Part shown: piece after piece, positions 1 to 8,660 of the stretch | How the letters are laid out: each line of letters starts with the position of its first letter | Position numbering within the stretch: the stretch's first letter is position 1 | Assembly: GCF_030151385.1 (NCBI RefSeq) | Contig: NZ_JASLDS010000046.1 | Span: forward strand, 1-64,000 | Source of the DNA: Soonwooa sp. | Lineage (GTDB): Bacteria > Bacteroidota > Bacteroidia > Flavobacteriales > Weeksellaceae | Length of the DNA stretch: 64,000 nt | Reading direction: 5' to 3' | Program-made: the position numbers and the translations under genes | The notes under the pieces: generated by a model | The model's database searches: none | Told to the model about the DNA's origin: nothing | The model's input: only the letters and a program-made list of their open reading frames with translations

Positions 1-117
1 AGCACAAATGCTTCAGCAGAAAGTTTCAATGCCAAAATCAAAAACTTCAGATTACAACTTCGCGGCGTAAAAGATAGATCCTTTTTTCTATTTAGATTAT
101 CCAATCTTTTTGCTTAG
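1..117 (+). pseudogene. C-terminal end of an IS transposase (ISL3/ISAon1-like), cut by the window edge
   Basis: Frame 1 is open from the first base to a TAG at 115-117 and gives 38 residues containing NASAESFNAKIKNFR, RGVKDRSFFLFRL and a final SNLFA. This matches the conserved tail of the DDE transposases called ISAon1 family (ISL3 group) in Bacteroidota. Such enzymes excise and insert their own element. The upstream part lies outside the window, so it is unknown whether the gene is complete. The following bases (about 118-140) would be the element's right end. The family call rests on a short tail only. Confidence 0.65.
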
Positions 118-169
118 TCCCCAGGTTTTGTTCTTGATCCACTGCCACCTTACACATAACAAATAACAC

Positions 170-204
170 CTATTGCCTATCACCTATTACCTATTACCTA
201 TCAC
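170..204. repeat. Five tandem copies of a 7-bp unit
   Basis: The units CTATTGC, CTATCAC, CTATTAC, CTATTAC, CTATCAC run without interruption directly upstream of the mutS2-family promoter. The unit is low complexity and prone to slippage. No function can be read from it. Confidence 0.8.
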
Positions 205-214
205 TTCAATTTCT

Positions 215-222
215 TATCTTTG
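215..222 (+). promoter_or_regulatory. -7 promoter element of the MutS2-family gene
   Basis: TATCTTTG matches the Bacteroidota -7 consensus TAnnTTTG exactly. It ends only four bases before the GTG at 227, so the transcript would start at or next to the start codon (leaderless or nearly so). No clear TTG lies 19-20 bp upstream. Confidence 0.5.
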
Positions 223-226
223 TATT

Positions 227-2374
227 GTGCAAGTCAGTCAAGAAAATTTACAAGAACTAGAGTTTCCGCGCTTGTTGGCCGAAATCGCGCCACTAGCCTA
301 CTCTCCCAAAATATCCGAAAAAATCCTAGAGCTTCAACCAATGCCAATTGATGAAGCCGAATTGTCATTGAAAAAAACATCGGAGTTCCTAAGCTCCTAT
401 GAAAGCGAAAACGCTATTCCGTTTGATGAATATGAGGATATCGAAGATGCATTAAAAGTAATGCACATCGAAAATTTCCGATTAGAAAATCATGCTTTTA
501 TCAAAATTAAAAACTTAACAGAGCAAGTTGGCAAGCTTCAAAATTACTTTCCAAAACTAATCGAAGTTTTCCCGAGTCTCAATGATGATGTTAAAGATTT
601 AGATTTTAGAAAAGAAATCATTGACAAAATCGCTAAAGTCTTTAACCGTTTTGGTGAAGTTAAAAGTGATGCTTCAACGGATTTAAAAACGATTCGAGGC
701 GAAATCCAACATGCCAGAAAAGCCATTCAAGAGAATTTTAATCGCGCATTATCTTCACTTGCGCAAGGTGATTTTCTAGATGACATTCGTGAAAGTATTA
801 TCGACGACCAACGCGTTTTGGCTGTTAAATCTGGTTACAAAAAAAGAGTTGCAGGTCGTACATTAGGTGTTTCCAAAACAGGATCCATCACTTACATCCA
901 ACCAGAAAGTGTCGTTAATCATCAGTTTCGTCTTCGTGAAAATGAAGAATTAGAAAAAAAAGAAATTGACAGAATTCTTAGAAAGCTAACTGCTGAACTT
1001 GCAGAGTTCCAACCGCAATTAGAAGATTATCAGGCTTATATTTTTGAGCTTGACATTATCCGTGCAAAAGCAAGGTTTGCCAAAATGATCAATGGTATTT
1101 TGCCAAAGATCAATCGTCACAAAAGTTTAAAACTGATTAATGCTTTCCATCCTTTACTTTGGTTAAGAAACAAAGCCGAAAACAAAGAGATATATTCGCA
1201 GACTTTAGAACTTTCTGAGAAGAATCGTATCATTTGTATTTCGGGGCCAAATGCTGGAGGAAAATCGATTACGTTAAAAACTTTAGGTTTGCTTCAGTTG
1301 ATGATTCAGACGGGGATTTTGGTTCCTGTTCATCCAAAGTCGGAGATGTTTTTCTTTGACAAATTAATGACGGACATCGGCGACAACCAATCGATTGAAA
1401 ATCATCTTTCGACCTACTCTTCCCGACTCAAAAAAATGGCGAGCATCATTCGCGAAGCCAACGAAAATACGTTATTGCTAATCGACGAATTCGGGACAGG
1501 ATCTGATCCAGAATTAGGTGGCGCCTTGGCAGAAGCTTTTCTAGAATTTTTCTACGAAAAAGGAAGTTATGCGATTATAACAACGCATTATACCAACATC
1601 AAATTGGTTGTAGAGCAACTTCCACATGCGATGAATGCAGCAATGCTTTTCGATGAAGAAACCTTGGAACCGATGTACAAATTGGAGATTGGTCAAGCAG
1701 GAAGTTCATTTACTTTTGAAGTTGCGGAGAAAAATCGAATTCCGAGATTCATCATTCATAATGCAAAAAAGAAAGTTGAGCACGACATTGTTAATCTTGA
1801 CAAAACGATTGTAAAACTTCAACAAGAAAAATATGAAGTTGAAAAACTAAAATCTGACCTTACAACTCGAAAAGAATCTGTTGAAGACAAACGTGACAAT
1901 CTTCACAAACTAAATGAACAATTACAACAAAAGCTTTTCAATTTTCAAAAATTGTATGAAGACGAACATCGCAAATTGCAATTCGGAAACAAAGTCGAAG
2001 CCTTTATAGACAGCTATACCAAAGGAAAATCGCGTAAAGATGTGGTTAAAGATTTTGTTAAACTTTTGGAACAAGAAAAATTCCGAAAAGTTGGCGCCGA
2101 CAAGGATGAATCCAAACGTCTGCAAGTTGTAAAACGCAAAATTACGCAACAACTCAAGAAAGAAGAAGTCATTGAAAAGATTGCTGAAACCAACGAAAAA
2201 ATCGAAGAAAAACGTCAAAAAGAACGTGCGCTTTGGTTAAAAATTGGACAACGTGTTCGCATCTCGGGAAGCACGAGTGTTGGAACCATCGAAATGATTA
2301 ACAAGAATAAAATCACGGTTAATTACGGAACTTTCAAAACAGTGATTAGCGCTGACGAGTTGGAGAGAATTTGA
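227..2374 (+). CDS. MutS2-family ATPase lacking the Smr domain
   Basis: This is a homologue of MutS2, an ATPase of the MutS superfamily linked elsewhere to recombination control and ribosome rescue. The Walker A motif GPNAGGKS lies near residue 340 and Walker B LLLIDEFGTGSDPE near 416, after a lever/clamp region, with a long charged coiled coil from about 520 to 660. The protein ends in a KOW-like segment (RVRISGSTSVGTIEMI ... VNYGTF) with no C-terminal Smr nuclease domain, and none follows the stop codon. The in-frame ATG at 173 sits in repeat DNA upstream of the promoter, so GTG 227 was chosen; this gives 715 residues against roughly 780 for classical MutS2. The family call is firm; the cellular role is not. 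Confidence 0.85.
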   Translation: MQVSQENLQELEFPRLLAEIAPLAYSPKISEKILELQPMPIDEAELSLKKTSEFLSSYESENAIPFDEYEDIEDALKVMHIENFRLENHAFIKIKNLTEQVGKLQNYFPKLIEVFPSLNDDVKDLDFRKEIIDKIAKVFNRFGEVKSDASTDLKTIRGEIQHARKAIQENFNRALSSLAQGDFLDDIRESIIDDQRVLAVKSGYKKRVAGRTLGVSKTGSITYIQPESVVNHQFRLRENEELEKKEIDRILRKLTAELAEFQPQLEDYQAYIFELDIIRAKARFAKMINGILPKINRHKSLKLINAFHPLLWLRNKAENKEIYSQTLELSEKNRIICISGPNAGGKSITLKTLGLLQLMIQTGILVPVHPKSEMFFFDKLMTDIGDNQSIENHLSTYSSRLKKMASIIREANENTLLLIDEFGTGSDPELGGALAEAFLEFFYEKGSYAIITTHYTNIKLVVEQLPHAMNAAMLFDEETLEPMYKLEIGQAGSSFTFEVAEKNRIPRFIIHNAKKKVEHDIVNLDKTIVKLQQEKYEVEKLKSDLTTRKESVEDKRDNLHKLNEQLQQKLFNFQKLYEDEHRKLQFGNKVEAFIDSYTKGKSRKDVVKDFVKLLEQEKFRKVGADKDESKRLQVVKRKITQQLKKEEVIEKIAETNEKIEEKRQKERALWLKIGQRVRISGSTSVGTIEMINKNKITVNYGTFKTVISADELERI

Positions 2375-2464
2375 GGTTTTTTATTAAATTTATTTAGAAA
2401 AAAGATAAATTGATTCATTACCGTTCACCTTTCTTGGTTCTTATAATTTCAAAAAAACAATGCT

Positions 2465-2926
2465 ATGAAAATCATATTGATAATTATAACAATATTTACT
2501 TCGCAAAGCTTATATTCTCAAGGAAATACTAAGCCAGAAATAATCAAAACTTTACTTAAAGAAGTACAAGAAATTAATCACATTTATAAATCGAATATTG
2601 TTGACAAAAATCTAAAATTACAAGAATATTTTACAGATATTGTATATTGTGATATTTGTGAAAAGAAAATAGGAGATTTATTAAATCCGAAAATAGAAAA
2701 TCGAACATTTATACAAAACAATCTCATAGAAGTAATTAATTTATTAGATGTCAATAAATTAAAAAAAGGGAAGTACTTATATGACACCGAAACTAAAGAA
2801 TACACTTTATCCTATCTTACAGCTGCACCTAATAAAAAAACAGGATTTGAAGGAGGAAGCGCAATAATTTATTTTGAAAAATTTGATGGAAAATTTAAAA
2901 TTTGTCGTATAACAACTATACCTTAA
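2465..2926 (+). CDS. Small secreted hypothetical protein
   Basis: A 153-residue protein of unknown function. The first 19 residues form a signal peptide (KIILIIITIFTSQSLYSQ), so export to the periplasm or outside is likely. The mature part has a CDIC pair near residue 58, a glycine pair in EGGSAIIYFE, and ends in a beta-rich segment. There is no lipobox. It stands alone between mutS2 and another small orphan. No family was recognised. Confidence 0.65.
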   Translation: MKIILIIITIFTSQSLYSQGNTKPEIIKTLLKEVQEINHIYKSNIVDKNLKLQEYFTDIVYCDICEKKIGDLLNPKIENRTFIQNNLIEVINLLDVNKLKKGKYLYDTETKEYTLSYLTAAPNKKTGFEGGSAIIYFEKFDGKFKICRITTIP

Positions 2927-3012
2927 TTACATAAATACAAAAACATATACACATTAGTTAATATTTAAAAAATTCAAATTGCCTTTACAACATAGCTTGA
3001 AAATTGATATTT

Positions 3013-3381
3013 ATGTCAAAAAAAATGCTTGAAAATCTTTTTGGAGTTCAAATCAATAAAAAGGCTAATATAGCAATCGGTCTAGGCGTTCTATTATTTG
3101 TAGTGCTGTGCTTCTATTTCGTGCCTAAATTTTCTAAAAAGCAAGGAATGATAGTAAAAGAAAATTGGTATAAATCTGAATTTTCAGGAACTGTTGATAG
3201 CCTATCCCACGATTATACAAATCATGGAGTAACCTCAATCTATCTAAGTAATGGATTAAAAAAAACGAACTTACCACAGGAATATTACTACGCCATCAAA
3301 AAAGGTGATTCTATTTACAAACCAATAAATAATGATTCTTTTTTTATTAAGCGACAAAACCAATTAATAAAATTTAGATAA
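3013..3381 (+). CDS. Small single-pass membrane protein
   Basis: The ATG at 3013 is preferred over an in-frame TTG at 3004, giving 122 residues. A basic N-terminus is followed by one transmembrane helix (about 18-38, IAIGLGVLLFVVLCFYFVPKF) and an outward domain of about 80 residues with SIYLSNG, YYYAIKKGDSIYK and NDSFFIKR. The order short strand, Tyr-rich strand, GDSI turn, K and final strands is shared with the 126-residue protein at 13958-14338, so the two look like members of one small family. Function unknown. Confidence 0.65.
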   Translation: MSKKMLENLFGVQINKKANIAIGLGVLLFVVLCFYFVPKFSKKQGMIVKENWYKSEFSGTVDSLSHDYTNHGVTSIYLSNGLKKTNLPQEYYYAIKKGDSIYKPINNDSFFIKRQNQLIKFR

Positions 3382-3483
3382 AAATATCTGTGTTTCCTTT
3401 GTTTAAATATTACAGCATTTGACATGGCAAAGATTCTCCAAAAGCCGAAATACTAACTTTAAAAAATATCATATTTTTTTGCT

Positions 3484-3491
3484 TAAATTTG
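3484..3491 (+). promoter_or_regulatory. Candidate -7 element
   Basis: TAAATTTG fits TAnnTTTG exactly and lies 18 bases upstream of the GTG start at 3510. No well-spaced TTG is present. Confidence 0.4.
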
Positions 3492-3509
3492 AATTAAACA
3501 TTTTGCAAA

Positions 3510-3740
3510 GTGAGTCCAGCTGAATTAAAATTAAAACTTGAATTAATTAACCAAATAACTGAATTAAAGGAAATTCGGATTGTTAAGGAATTGAAAAAAC
3601 TTCTTGATTTTGAGCTTAATGAGGAAGTTTTTGAGTTATCTCAAAAACAAAAAGACAGAATTAAAGAAGCTAGAGAAGAATATTCAAAAGGCGAAATATT
3701 TTCGAACGAGGAAGTTGAAAATGAAATCGAACATTACTAG
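3510..3740 (+). CDS. Orphan antitoxin-like small protein
   Basis: A 76-residue, strongly charged helical protein that starts with GTG. The C-terminal half (SQKQKDRIKEAREEYSKGE, then a segment rich in N, E and V before the end) resembles the C-terminal region of small Bacteroidota type II antitoxins, whose tails read roughly QxxxIxxxxxxxxxGxxxxxExxxxEIxxW. In such modules the antitoxin binds DNA and a RelE/ParE-type toxin encoded next to it. No toxin gene follows: the next 150 bases are a repeat-derived sequence. It could therefore be a solitary antitoxin, a remnant, or an unrelated small protein. Confidence 0.5.
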   Translation: MSPAELKLKLELINQITELKEIRIVKELKKLLDFELNEEVFELSQKQKDRIKEAREEYSKGEIFSNEEVENEIEHY

Positions 3741-3762
3741 TCATAACTCACAATTCCAACAT

Positions 3763-3833
3763 ACTTTTTGTCATTCCGACTAAGGAGGAATCTCAATTTA
3801 AGATTCTTCGCTTCGCTCTGAATGGCAGCCTTT
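3763..3833. repeat. Interspersed palindromic intergenic repeat (single copy)
   Basis: The sequence begins TTTGTCATTCCGACTAAGG and returns through GATTCTTCGCTTCGCTCTG to GAATGGCA, so its ends are roughly complementary. It looks like a REP-type element of flavobacterial genomes. Similar TTCG-rich blocks occur near 25057 and 31991. Confidence 0.5.
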
Positions 3834-3891
3834 TTTCTACCTCCAGCACTAAATCATAGAATAGTATAATATTTAATCTTACTTAAGAATA

Positions 3892-4524
3892 TCAATTATT
3901 TTTCTGTCTGTAACTCATCATTTGGAATTCAAAACTTTTGAAAATCCAACTATTTGCTAAATCATTCGCAACTTGCTCACTTATTCTTATAGGCGGTTTT
4001 ATTTCTTCAATATCATCAATAATGTGCGCCTTAAATCGTAATGGTTTTGTTTTACTTTTTATATAGGAAGTTAAATTTTGGTATAAAGGGTAAGAATTTG
4101 GTGAATGCAATTGTATGTCTTTATATATAAAATATTTTCCTTTTTTATCTTCCATATCAACGCTGACACCTTTTTGCAGTGTTATCTGTACAGCCCAAGA
4201 ATTAATTCGAACCGCTTCTCTATAATATGGCCAATGCACCATATTTGCAGGATTTATTATAAAACCAATGCCGTTTTCAATGGACAAACTGCAAACAAAA
4301 CTTTTTATGTTAATGAAAGAAATATTAGCTTGTTTCAGGTAATTTTTAGGCTTTTCTTGAGAAACAAGTGAGTTGTAAAACCTTTGATATTCTTTGTGGA
4401 TATCTTGACCATTCTGAACAACAAATTTGATTTTTAGTTCTTCGCAATATTTTACAAAATCCGAAAATTCTTCAGGACTTAAAATAAATCCTAATTTCCA
4501 AAATCCATTTTTAATTGTTCCCAT
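3892..4524 (-). CDS. Hypothetical cytoplasmic protein
   Basis: A 210-residue protein without signal peptide or membrane segment. Notable stretches are GFILSPEEFSDFVKYCEEL at the N-terminus, GIGFIINPANMVHWPYYREA in the middle and KPPIRISEQVANDLANSW near the end. It is a single gene with its own surroundings and no obvious partner. I do not recognise the family. Confidence 0.6.
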   Translation of the reverse strand: MGTIKNGFWKLGFILSPEEFSDFVKYCEELKIKFVVQNGQDIHKEYQRFYNSLVSQEKPKNYLKQANISFINIKSFVCSLSIENGIGFIINPANMVHWPYYREAVRINSWAVQITLQKGVSVDMEDKKGKYFIYKDIQLHSPNSYPLYQNLTSYIKSKTKPLRFKAHIIDDIEEIKPPIRISEQVANDLANSWIFKSFEFQMMSYRQKNN

Positions 4525-4690
4525 ATTTTTTACTTAAAATTCTTACGTTATTTCCGTTATATCTCTCATAAATAAGCGTTTAGTTCAAAAGAACTAATAA
4601 TCTTATCTGTTTGGGATGGTCGAAGAAATGAAGATGAAAGCGATTTTGACTATACCTAAAAAGCGATTAACAAAATTTGACATTAATATC

Positions 4691-5830
4691 CTACTTCGAA
4701 AAATGTCGAAACATCGCTAAATAAAAATAAGCCATTTCTTTGGAATGTCGATCGTTAACCCAATTGGAGATATTTTGTGTTGCTAAAAGCACATCTTTAT
4801 TTTGGATTTTAGTTTTCAGAATGGCAGCATAAGCGACGTGGTCAAAAGCGTCTGTCAATTCCAAAATCATCGAATCTGCATCCGAATATTCTACTCTAAA
4901 ACTTTTATATTTTGCAAACAAATAGTATTCAGCATTTGGAAACATATTTTCGTCGACTTGTTTTATCTTTTTAGAATAATAATTTTGAATGCTCGCCCAA
5001 GCTTTTCCATCATCCGTCGCAATTGGCATCACTTCCATTGACATTAATTTCAATTTCGAAAATTGCCTTTCTTTGGCAGATTCTAAGCTTGTTAAGAGTT
5101 CGGATTTTGTTTCTTTGACGGTTTCCAAATCCAAGCTATTCAAACTTTTTTCGTAAGCTTCCCACTCTTTCGGCAGCGCAACAGGCTCTGACTTAAAAAA
5201 GTTTTTCGCCAATGACAATTGACCAATCGCAAGCTCCAATTTTTGAGGAATATCAAGGTCAAATGAGAAATGTTCATTTGCCGAATAGAACACAGCAAAG
5301 GCTTTTTTATCTTTTAAATATTTGAAATAAATACAATTGACAGTTCCTCGATCTCGAAAGATAAGACTTTCGTTATCCGAATAATAAATCGCATCAACAT
5401 CTTTTAGTTGTTTTTTAACTTTCTCAATAGTCACCGCATCTTCCTTGTCCGTCCACACAAGATTCATGGCACCTTGATCGATATTTTCATCCTTATATTT
5501 TAACTCATCTTCAAAACCAAAAGCAAAAAAATTATCACTTTCGCTATTTAATTCCAAATCACCAATTTGCCACATAAACAGAGATTCTGCTCGGTTTTTA
5601 GCTTTCATTTTAATATTAAAAGGCAAGGTCAATTTGTCCTTATCAAAACTTACGACTTTCTCAACTTTCTTTAATTGAAGCATTTTCGCAATCTCTTCTT
5701 GCGATGGTATTTTGTCCGAGGTAGCTTCTGGTTTTACAACAGTATCGGTCGACGACGTTTGCTTTGGCGTTTTGTCAGAACAAGAACCCAAAAAACACAT
5801 TGATAATAAGCAAATTTGGATGATTTTCAT
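4691..5830 (-). CDS. Hypothetical lipoprotein
   Basis: 379 residues with a type II signal peptide: the lipobox FLGSC places the lipidated cysteine at residue 17. A Thr/Ser-rich linker follows (KTPKQTSSTDTVVKPEATSD), then a soluble domain of alternating strands and helices with many Lys and Asp. Nothing in it suggests an enzyme. It is divergent from the cluster starting at 5988 and may be expressed alone. Confidence 0.7.
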   Translation of the reverse strand: MKIIQICLLSMCFLGSCSDKTPKQTSSTDTVVKPEATSDKIPSQEEIAKMLQLKKVEKVVSFDKDKLTLPFNIKMKAKNRAESLFMWQIGDLELNSESDNFFAFGFEDELKYKDENIDQGAMNLVWTDKEDAVTIEKVKKQLKDVDAIYYSDNESLIFRDRGTVNCIYFKYLKDKKAFAVFYSANEHFSFDLDIPQKLELAIGQLSLAKNFFKSEPVALPKEWEAYEKSLNSLDLETVKETKSELLTSLESAKERQFSKLKLMSMEVMPIATDDGKAWASIQNYYSKKIKQVDENMFPNAEYYLFAKYKSFRVEYSDADSMILELTDAFDHVAYAAILKTKIQNKDVLLATQNISNWVNDRHSKEMAYFYLAMFRHFSK

Positions 5831-5987
5831 TTTATGTTTTTAATTGAAAAATATTAACACTTCCAAAGTAAGAAATTTTAAAACCAAAAGCATCGTTCAT
5901 TTCAAAAAATCATGTATAAATCCTCAATTATTTAACAAAAGCTTTTAATATTTAGAAATATATTTTTATTTTTAAACAAAATACAAT

Positions 5988-6977
5988 ATGAAAAAATTCC
6001 TTTGGATCGGCTTATCTATTGTCGTACTGTGGTTTTTGTACATTTGGGTGCAATACCATTTTCTTTATAAGTCCTATTCTCAGGAAGAAATCAACAGCAT
6101 TTTTAAAAAAGAAAATCTAGAACCTCCTGTTTACGATTCAATATTTCTGCGTGGCTACCAAATCTATTATCTGACCAATAAACTTAATAGAAATGTAGAG
6201 CTTGATCCTAATACCAATAAGAGAAAGCCTTACTTAGTTCTATTGCACGATGGCGGAAAAAGCTCAAATTATTTTTTAGATTATTTCAAAAATAAAAACA
6301 CCAATTCTCGCTATCACATAATTGCGATTGACAGATTAGGATTTGGAAAAAGTCATTTTATAAAACCTGAAAGTGAGCAATACATTTTCCCTCCCGATAA
6401 AGTCGAATATGGCGAACACGCTGAATATGTCAACAGTATCGCTCCAAAAGAGATACTAGGTCAAGAAGGTCAACATCTGGAAGAAACACGCATTGTCTCC
6501 GATGGCAAAACGGCTTATGTTGGACTGCGAGCTTATAATTCGAATTATCTATCTTTTGTTAAAACATTTCTTTTCTATCCCGATCTTGATAAAAGGTCTT
6601 CTATCGCTAAATTTTTTAGTAAAACGGTGGCAATGCAGCCAATTTCTTATCTATTTCCGCGCGCTTTCGTTAACAAACATCGGGATCTTATAATGTTGGA
6701 TGAACCTAAAGATCGCGCAGATGATAACACACTTGGCAACGCAAAATATTCCGAAGATCAAGCTAATGAAGGTTACAACAATCTTAATATGAAAACTGTA
6801 TTTTTTATCACAGATAACGAAAAGGAAAAACAGAAAATTCGAAAGGATATTGGTAATGACAAAAACTTTATTATCGATGTAGAAAAAAAGGAAAGTATCT
6901 ACACCAATCCTAGTTTTGTTAATGATATTATTATGAAAAATGATGTCTATAATTTTGATTTTAACCGAATTAAATAA
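5988..6977 (+). CDS. Membrane-anchored alpha/beta-hydrolase-like protein, probably catalytically degenerate
   Basis: 329 residues. An N-terminal anchor (4-24) is followed by an alpha/beta-hydrolase core: LVLLHDGGKSSNYF corresponds to the oxyanion-hole strand and IIAIDRLGFGKS to the next strand and loop. Where the nucleophile elbow GxSxG is expected, the sequence reads AYVGLRAYNSN, so the usual Gly-His-Ser is absent. The C-terminal third has no evident catalytic Asp/His pair. Its stop codon at 6975-6977 directly abuts the next ATG at 6978, so translation is probably coupled. The fold call is moderate; loss of activity is inference. Confidence 0.6.
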   Translation: MKKFLWIGLSIVVLWFLYIWVQYHFLYKSYSQEEINSIFKKENLEPPVYDSIFLRGYQIYYLTNKLNRNVELDPNTNKRKPYLVLLHDGGKSSNYFLDYFKNKNTNSRYHIIAIDRLGFGKSHFIKPESEQYIFPPDKVEYGEHAEYVNSIAPKEILGQEGQHLEETRIVSDGKTAYVGLRAYNSNYLSFVKTFLFYPDLDKRSSIAKFFSKTVAMQPISYLFPRAFVNKHRDLIMLDEPKDRADDNTLGNAKYSEDQANEGYNNLNMKTVFFITDNEKEKQKIRKDIGNDKNFIIDVEKKESIYTNPSFVNDIIMKNDVYNFDFNRIK

Positions 6978-8075
6978 ATGAAAGCAATACGATTTTCCAG
7001 TTTCATTTTATTTTTGTTTGTCAATACTTTCGTTTGGGCAAACATGGCGAAACCTACGGTGGATGGCTCAACTGGCTCAACATTATTGGGAAGTAAAGAT
7101 TGTGACGTCATCAGCGAAAGGATAGATATCACAGCGATTACAAAGTATAATGAGTATCAGTTGTTTGATTTGCATTACAAAGTTTCTTATAAAATAAAAA
7201 GTGCAAAAACAGCGAATCTGCCTTTGCTTTTTATCGGTACTGGACTTACAACTCCAGACTACATTATGGTGAATGGTAAAAAAGTAAATTACCAATCCAG
7301 TAATAAAAATTCGATTGACAAGTTTCCGTTTCTGAAGCCTGTTAATGATATTGGTACCGAAAAAAAAGTCAGTTTCGATGGTGAGACTGATTATAGAATC
7401 CCTATTGAAGGGAATTTGTATTTTGATGCACCAATCGTCAAAGGCGAAAATACCATCACCTTAGAATATATTGGAACGCCAGAATATAATGTCTATGGTA
7501 TTTTGCGAGAATTCAAAATTGAATATGCGTTGTATCCGTCAAAATATTGGAAGTCTTTTGGTCCGATTACAGTCTTCTTGCATTTGACACCCGACACCGA
7601 ATTGAGATCAACAAATATTGGAAGTGCCAAAAAATTAGAAAATAACGACTATCAAATAGACATTGAGCATTTATCCCACGACAATCTCGAAATTATTTAT
7701 TCTAAAAAATTATCGCTCCTTGCAAAGTTTTTGATCATGCTTGATCCATTTGGGATTTCTTGTATTCTCTTTGTAGCAATGGCATACCTGCATTATCGTT
7801 GGGTTGTAAAAGTCCGAAAAAAACGACCAAAGAAATTCAATTATACTGTATTATTGGGAAGTTTCATCATTTCGATTTTATATTCTTTAAGCTACATTTT
7901 CAGTTTTGACTTTATCGATTGGCTGGTTGATGAGCAAGGCATGAACCACGGTTATATTTTACTGGGCATTTTCGTTATGATACCCTATTCTTTTATGATC
8001 GAACTTATCTTTTCGTGGTACATCGATGTCAGAACTAAGAAAAAACTAAATACAATAGAAGAACAAAATAACTAA
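6978..8075 (+). CDS. Membrane protein with large periplasmic domain
   Basis: 365 residues. A signal peptide (1-21) leads into a beta-rich extracytoplasmic domain (about 25-245). Three transmembrane helices then follow near 250-272, 286-310 and 322-345, and the protein ends in a short basic tail (DVRTKKKLNTIEEQ). It is the middle gene of a tight cluster, 0 bp after the hydrolase-like gene and 12 bp before the next. The arrangement suggests the three products act together at the inner membrane. No family was recognised. Confidence 0.65.
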   Translation: MKAIRFSSFILFLFVNTFVWANMAKPTVDGSTGSTLLGSKDCDVISERIDITAITKYNEYQLFDLHYKVSYKIKSAKTANLPLLFIGTGLTTPDYIMVNGKKVNYQSSNKNSIDKFPFLKPVNDIGTEKKVSFDGETDYRIPIEGNLYFDAPIVKGENTITLEYIGTPEYNVYGILREFKIEYALYPSKYWKSFGPITVFLHLTPDTELRSTNIGSAKKLENNDYQIDIEHLSHDNLEIIYSKKLSLLAKFLIMLDPFGISCILFVAMAYLHYRWVVKVRKKRPKKFNYTVLLGSFIISILYSLSYIFSFDFIDWLVDEQGMNHGYILLGIFVMIPYSFMIELIFSWYIDVRTKKKLNTIEEQNN

Positions 8076-8087
8076 AAAAACAACTTT

Positions 8088-8654
8088 ATGAAAAAAATTA
8101 TGTTTGTATTAGGCGTCCTTAGCGCGCCCTTAGCATTCTCGCAAGTAAGCACAGTTACCGATGGTTTTTCCACCAATCTTACCAAATCCGATTTGGATTT
8201 TTCTGGTGACCGAAAGCTTTATGCTATTGGTCTTAACGACAAAACATCCGACAATTATTTAGTCGTTTCTAAAAACAAAATGGGCGCAGACAATGATGTT
8301 CTTTATGTTGAAAAATTCCGCAAAAATGGTGACGGAACTTTCACAAGAGTTGTCAGTGAAAAGTTTACCCATCCGATTAACAAATCACTTTCTTTTGTTA
8401 ACAACCGAATGATGTACAGTGATGTTGACAAAGATGGAAACGCAGATTTCCTTTACAACATCGAGCAAAATGAAAACGGCGTCGAAAGTCCTCTAGAAAA
8501 AGCTTGGGGCTTAGTTGTTTTTAACAATAAAGCTTACAAACTTTGGAAAAATAAAGATGATAATTTTAAGAAAACTTATACAGACGAGGCTTTTCAAAAA
8601 CTTCCGGATTCTGTCAAATCTAAATTCTTAGAGTTTTTCAACGGACTTTATTAA
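8088..8654 (+). CDS. Secreted protein with an EF-hand-like calcium loop
   Basis: 188 residues with an 18-residue signal peptide (ending AFSQ). Residues 112-121 read DVDKDGNADF, a DxDxDG calcium-binding loop like those in FG-GAP, VCBS and EF-hand proteins. The rest is beta strands with one helical tail. It is the last gene of the 5988-8654 cluster and is followed at once by a strong terminator. The partner or substrate is unknown. Confidence 0.65.
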   Translation: MKKIMFVLGVLSAPLAFSQVSTVTDGFSTNLTKSDLDFSGDRKLYAIGLNDKTSDNYLVVSKNKMGADNDVLYVEKFRKNGDGTFTRVVSEKFTHPINKSLSFVNNRMMYSDVDKDGNADFLYNIEQNENGVESPLEKAWGLVVFNNKAYKLWKNKDDNFKKTYTDEAFQKLPDSVKSKFLEFFNGLY

Positions 8655-8660
8655 ACATAA

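Noticed and set aside
3510..3740. A complete toxin-antitoxin module
   Set aside because: No toxin frame lies on either side; the neighbouring sequence is repeat and unrelated genes.
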